This document shows, one piece after another, positions 43,678 through 46,815 of a DNA stretch of 46,815 nt. A program made the position numbers and the translations under genes. Each line of letters starts with the position of its first letter. The stretch's first letter is position 1. The notes under the pieces were generated by a model. The model ran no database searches. It worked only from the letters and a program-made list of their open reading frames with translations, and was not told the DNA's origin. Source of the stretch: Bacteroidales bacterium (GTDB lineage Bacteria > Bacteroidota > Bacteroidia > Bacteroidales > P3). The DNA is taken from NCBI GenBank assembly GCA_017545365.1, contig JAFWOP010000057.1:1-46815 (forward strand). The letters run 5' to 3'.

Positions 43678-44856
43678 TTGAAAAATACCCTATTAAAATT
43701 ATTTGCGTTTGTCACGCTCAGCACTATTTCCACTTTGGCCACCGCACAGGTGGACTTCACTCCCATTTTCACACAAATCAAGTTGGAGGCACGTGCCGAC
43801 TTCGACTACTATAAGATCAACACGTATGAGAGTGCCTACGGCACCAATAATAACGAGAGCCAATACGGCTTCCACGGCCGCTACTTCAACTTTGTTATTG
43901 GTGGTCCGCTGGGTGAGAAGTTCAGCTACTTCTTCCGCCAACGCATCGTGGCCACGCCTGGCGACGTAAGCCTGTTCGACAACACCGATTTTCTATACCT
44001 CAACTACATGCCTTCCAAGAACTGGATGATACGTGTGGGTAAGGATGCTTTGGCTGTTGGCGGCTTCGAATACGACGCGCCTCCCATCAATGTGCTGTTC
44101 AGCACTCATTATTGGGACAACTTTTACTGTTTCCAGCCCGCTGTTGCCGCCGCGTACAAGACCGACGACGCCAACCAGATGTTCCTCCTCCAGGTGGCCA
44201 ACTCGCCCTATGTCCACTACGGTGCCAACCTCGGCTTTGCTCCTGGCAGCGAATGGAAGAGCGGACTGCTGTCGTTCAATGCCTTCTACAGCGGCAAATT
44301 CGGCCACTTCAAGGTGTTACACTCCGTGAACATGTTCGAACGCCCCGACCATAAGTTCATGAACTACATTGCCCTCGGCCACGAGCTGGAATACGACAAG
44401 TGGGACATCTACGTCGACCTCATCCACCGTGCCAACGCCATCAACGACTGGGGCAACACCTTTGCCGTGGTGAGCTGTGCCAATCTCTACTTTAAGCACG
44501 GCTTCAATATCTTTGTGAAAGGAGCTTACGAACAGAACAACTCCTATGAGGCAATACCCGGCTATGGCATTGGCGGCCTCTACGACTGCTTTGGCGAAGC
44601 GGGCCACACCTACCTCACCTACGGCCTCGGTGCCGAATACCGCCCCGAAGCCTGCCCTGACTTCCGTCTGCATGCCTTCCTGGCCAACCGCACCACCACC
44701 TACACCACCACCGAATACACCCCTCTCCCTCTTGACAACGATGTGAAAGAAAACTCGCTGCGCTTTAACATCGGCATCACCTGGGACATGGACATCCACC
44801 GCATGCTCAAAGACCGCCTGGCCAAGTCGCTCAACGAAAAGTCTGCCTTAGAGTAA
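43678..44856 (+). CDS. Porin (phosphate-selective O/P-like), TTG start
   Basis: A 392-residue outer-membrane protein. Translation starts at TTG (43678): no ATG or GTG lies between the promoter and the signal peptide LKNTLLKLFAFVTLSTISTLATAQ. The mature part resembles OprO/OprP-type 16-strand porins: FTQIKLEARADFDYYK, FNFVIGGPLGEKFSYFFRQRI, DFLYLNYMPSKNWMIRVGKDALAVGGFEYD, LLSFNAFYSGKFGHF, and HLTY-like TYLTYGLGAEYRPE near the end. The 'vGk..lavGgfE' block is typical of the family. Substrate cannot be told. It is followed at 85 bp by a Gate-domain membrane protein. Confidence 0.82.
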   Translation: MKNTLLKLFAFVTLSTISTLATAQVDFTPIFTQIKLEARADFDYYKINTYESAYGTNNNESQYGFHGRYFNFVIGGPLGEKFSYFFRQRIVATPGDVSLFDNTDFLYLNYMPSKNWMIRVGKDALAVGGFEYDAPPINVLFSTHYWDNFYCFQPAVAAAYKTDDANQMFLLQVANSPYVHYGANLGFAPGSEWKSGLLSFNAFYSGKFGHFKVLHSVNMFERPDHKFMNYIALGHELEYDKWDIYVDLIHRANAINDWGNTFAVVSCANLYFKHGFNIFVKGAYEQNNSYEAIPGYGIGGLYDCFGEAGHTYLTYGLGAEYRPEACPDFRLHAFLANRTTTYTTTEYTPLPLDNDVKENSLRFNIGITWDMDIHRMLKDRLAKSLNEKSALE

Positions 44857-44941
44857 GCATGCTGAGGGTTGCCGACACACTTGGTCACCCTGCCGCCTAG
44901 TTTAGTAAGTATATACTATCCACCTTATAGTTTCAAAGATT

Positions 44942-46165
44942 ATGCCATTTCACGTACCACTGAAAGAGAAAACCACCGAATATGCCCATTGGGCAGAGCA
45001 TCTGTTCGGCAAGGTGTTTAAAAATCCGCTGAAGTTTACTAGCAAACGTTCCATCGAGGCCATCATCTTCCTCATCCTTTTCATAGGGTTCTTCTGGGTC
45101 CTTGCCTACCACATGACGCTGCCGCACATGCTCAACACCTTTATGCAGACCGCCTACCACCTGTTGCTTGAGACGGTGTTCTACATCATGGCCATCTGCG
45201 TGCTGATGGGCGCCATCGGCAAGCTGCTGGTGGAGTTTGGTGTGGTGCGACTGCTGGAGAATATTCTCCGGCCGTTGATGAAGCCGCTCTACAACCTGCC
45301 CGGCGTTGCCGCCTTGGGTGCCATCATGACCTTCCTGTCCGACAATCCCGCCATCATATCGTTGGCTCAGGACAAGAACTTCTCACAATACTTCAAGAAA
45401 TACCAGCTGGTATCCCTCACCAACTTCGGCACCGCCTTTGGCATGGGCTTGATGGTGCTTGCCTTCATGACCGGCCTCGGATATGGCAAAGGCGCCTTGG
45501 TAGGCATCATGGGAGCCGTGGTGGGCAGCATCATTTCCACCCGTCTCATGCAGCGATTCACCCTGAAGTCATATCCCGAGATGAATTGCCCCGTGGCTGA
45601 GTTCAGCGGCGATGAACAGCAGATTTCTTTCAAGAGCGAGGGCTCCATATTCCAACGTTTCCTCAACTCGCTTCTCGACGGCGGCAAGGACGGCGTAAAC
45701 ATCGGCTTTGCCATCATTCCGGGCGTGCTGTGCATCTCCACCCTTGTGATGATGCTCACTTTCGGTCCTGATGCTGCTACACACCAGTACACTGGTGCTG
45801 CCTACGAAGGAGTGCCCATCATCACCTGGCTTGCCGACAAGATAAACATCGTCTTCTTCTGGCTCTTCGGCTTTGAGAGCGGCGCACTGGTTTCCTTCCC
45901 CATCACCGCACTGGGCGCCGTGGGTGCCGCCATCGGCCTTGTGCCCCGCTTTATCACCGAAGGCATCATCAACAACAACGCCATCGCCGTTTTCACCGCT
46001 ATGGGCATGTGCTGGAGCGGTTACCTCTCCACCCACACCGCCATGTTGGACACGCTGGGATACCGCAAACTGATAGGCAAAGCCATCGGTGCACATACTA
46101 TTGGCGGGCTTTGCGCCGGCATCGTGGCCCACTGGCTCTGGATGCTACTAACCCTCATTTTCTAA
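44942..46165 (+). CDS. Nucleoside recognition (Gate) domain membrane protein
   Basis: A 407-residue polytopic membrane protein. About nine hydrophobic segments include AIIFLILFIGFFWVLAYHM, YHLLLETVFYIMAICVLMGAIGKLL, GIMGAVVGSIISTRL and GALVSFPITALGAVGAAIGLV. The Gate pattern is in PGVAALGAIMTFLSDNPAIISLAQD, with SDNPA highly conserved, and again near GAAIGLVPRFI. It matches the 'CD0519/CD1768' family of the nucleoside recognition superfamily. Transported substrate is unknown; family members include spore-maturation and nucleoside carriers. A cytosolic loop at about 200-230 is polar. The start is ATG at 44942. Confidence 0.83.
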   Translation: MPFHVPLKEKTTEYAHWAEHLFGKVFKNPLKFTSKRSIEAIIFLILFIGFFWVLAYHMTLPHMLNTFMQTAYHLLLETVFYIMAICVLMGAIGKLLVEFGVVRLLENILRPLMKPLYNLPGVAALGAIMTFLSDNPAIISLAQDKNFSQYFKKYQLVSLTNFGTAFGMGLMVLAFMTGLGYGKGALVGIMGAVVGSIISTRLMQRFTLKSYPEMNCPVAEFSGDEQQISFKSEGSIFQRFLNSLLDGGKDGVNIGFAIIPGVLCISTLVMMLTFGPDAATHQYTGAAYEGVPIITWLADKINIVFFWLFGFESGALVSFPITALGAVGAAIGLVPRFITEGIINNNAIAVFTAMGMCWSGYLSTHTAMLDTLGYRKLIGKAIGAHTIGGLCAGIVAHWLWMLLTLIF

Positions 46166-46383
46166 CCGAGGCTTGCCAGCTGCTGGAACGGCATCCTGCC
46201 ATTCCAGCGGCTGCTCAACGAATGAAAATAGGATGAGGGAATGCCTTTTTGCCTACGATTTCACCTTTCCCCGAGAGTAACCTGTGAGGTTTTTATTACC
46301 AAGTATTCTTCGGATTTTCAAGCATTAAGCATCATTTCCACATCTTTACACTGAAAAAAAGTCTCTATATCGGAAAAAAGTTG

Positions 46384-46391
46384 TACTTTTG
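46384..46391 (+). promoter_or_regulatory. -7 box of the ferredoxin gene
   Basis: TACTTTTG, 32 bp upstream of the ATG, in an AT-rich stretch. The -33 element is weak. The gene therefore has its own promoter. Confidence 0.6.
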
Positions 46392-46423
46392 CAAAACGTT
46401 ATTAATCCAAAAACATTAAAAAA

Positions 46424-46591
46424 ATGGCTTACAAAATCACTGACATCTGCGTTGCTTGCGGTACCTGCATCGACCAGTGCCCCGTCGGAGCTATTTCCGA
46501 AGGCGACATCTATAAGATTGATCCCGACACCTGCGTCAGCTGCGGAACCTGCGCTGGTGCTTGCCCCACTGGTGCTATCGTTGAGGGATAA
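46424..46591 (+). CDS. 2[4Fe-4S] ferredoxin
   Basis: A 55-residue electron carrier, the standard size for clostridial-type ferredoxins. Both cluster motifs are complete: CVACGTCIDQCP (first three ligands of cluster I plus the Cys that closes cluster II) and CVSCGTCAGACP. A two-fold pseudo-symmetry is visible (GAISEG and GAIVEG after each CP). It serves low-potential electron transfer, for instance pyruvate:ferredoxin oxidoreductase, hydrogenase or Rnf, in an anaerobe. It has its own promoter and a strong terminator 19 bp after the stop. Confidence 0.97.
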   Translation: MAYKITDICVACGTCIDQCPVGAISEGDIYKIDPDTCVSCGTCAGACPTGAIVEG

Positions 46592-46610
46592 TCCCACAAC
46601 CTGATGTGAC

Positions 46611-46649
46611 AAATAAAAGAGGCTTCGCGTTGCGAAGCCTCTTTTATTT
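46611..46649 (+). terminator. Terminator of the ferredoxin gene
   Basis: A perfect 18-bp stem with a 3-nt loop; arms are 46611-46628 and 46632-46649, with core AGAGGCTTCGC/GCGAAGCCTCT. The right arm ends in CTTTTATTT, so it acts on the plus strand and probably on both. Confidence 0.92.
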
Positions 46650-46682
46650 GTGGCTCTAGTTTGATAAAAGACTGATTTTTAA

Positions 46683-46775
46683 CAGCATCGAAGATGCTGA
46701 ATTTCAATAACCCCACACAAGGAACGCAGTGTGGGGTCAACGAAAACCCTACTACTCAGCGTCCCGGAGGGACGC
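46683..46775. repeat. Three-hairpin extragenic element
   Basis: Three consecutive stems: CAGCATC-GAA-GATGCTG (46683-46699), ACCCCACAC with GTGTGGGGT (46710-46737), and GCGTCCC-GGA-GGGACGC (46759-46775). No open frame covers them. The layout is that of a REP-like dispersed element; only one copy is in this window. Confidence 0.65.
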
Positions 46776-46815
46776 GACAATGGGAAAGGTTGGAAAAAAT
46801 CAGTCATACTTTATA

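Overview
The window looks like the chromosome of an uncultured-type Bacteroidales bacterium, probably from an animal gut or oral niche. The evidence is a T9SS C-terminal sorting tail on a gingipain-like C25 protease, a streptopain-type C10 protease, the families DUF1599, DUF4293, BT_3928-like DoxX and LytTR/LytS, CdaA next to FolP, and repeated Bacteroidetes sigma-70 -7 boxes of the form TAnnTTTG, often with no Shine-Dalgarno sequence. Coding GC is high (roughly 55%) while intergenic DNA is AT-rich, so long antisense open frames are common and were ignored. No phage, CRISPR array or complete insertion sequence was seen.

Layout. 1-2050 (-): the 5' part of a secreted C10 cysteine protease, cut by the window edge. 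2294-6088 (-): a DUF2975 membrane protein and small HTH regulator with overlapping genes, then a large M16 zinc protease. 6182-7890 (-): folP then cdaA (folate synthesis and c-di-AMP synthesis). 8119-15777 (+): a compact housekeeping run of DUF1599, DoxX/MauE-like protein, DUF4293, tsaE, rsfS, ftsH, cdsA, psd and an RluA-family pseudouridine synthase, several overlapping by ATGA. 15881-19651 (+): a 1256-residue C25 protease exported by T9SS. 19805-21205 (+): an arginine decarboxylase-like enzyme. 21338-28297 (-): a TolC / HlyD / two ABC-2 permeases efflux operon with no ATPase gene beside it, followed by a LytS-type kinase and LytTR response regulator. 28492-31144 (-): a small Cys-rich membrane protein, tRNA-Asn, NAD(P)HX dehydratase and an outer-membrane barrel protein. 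31605-34221 (-): a Sel1-repeat protein with a near-perfect 108-bp tandem array and a neutral zinc metallopeptidase. 34437-42143 (+): TamB-like protein, membrane LytTR regulator, phosphodiester glycosidase and a DUF234-type ATPase. 42304-46591: a 68-residue lipoprotein, two outer-membrane proteins, a Gate-domain membrane protein and a 2[4Fe-4S] ferredoxin, ending in a three-hairpin extragenic repeat.

The window is mostly envelope biology: secretion and processing of proteases, outer-membrane proteins, TamB, phospholipid synthesis, FtsH quality control and efflux. The observation I rate highest is not a gene. The Sel1-repeat gene and the small lipoprotein gene, about 9 kb apart and on opposite strands, share a 28-nt block (25 of 28 identical). 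In both it lies exactly 22 nt upstream of the start codon and forms the 3' arm of a hairpin, with no TAnnTTTG box found near it. It is a candidate undescribed leader RNA or alternative-sigma promoter. Second are two tandem 14-bp palindromes directly in front of the DUF234 ATPase gene.
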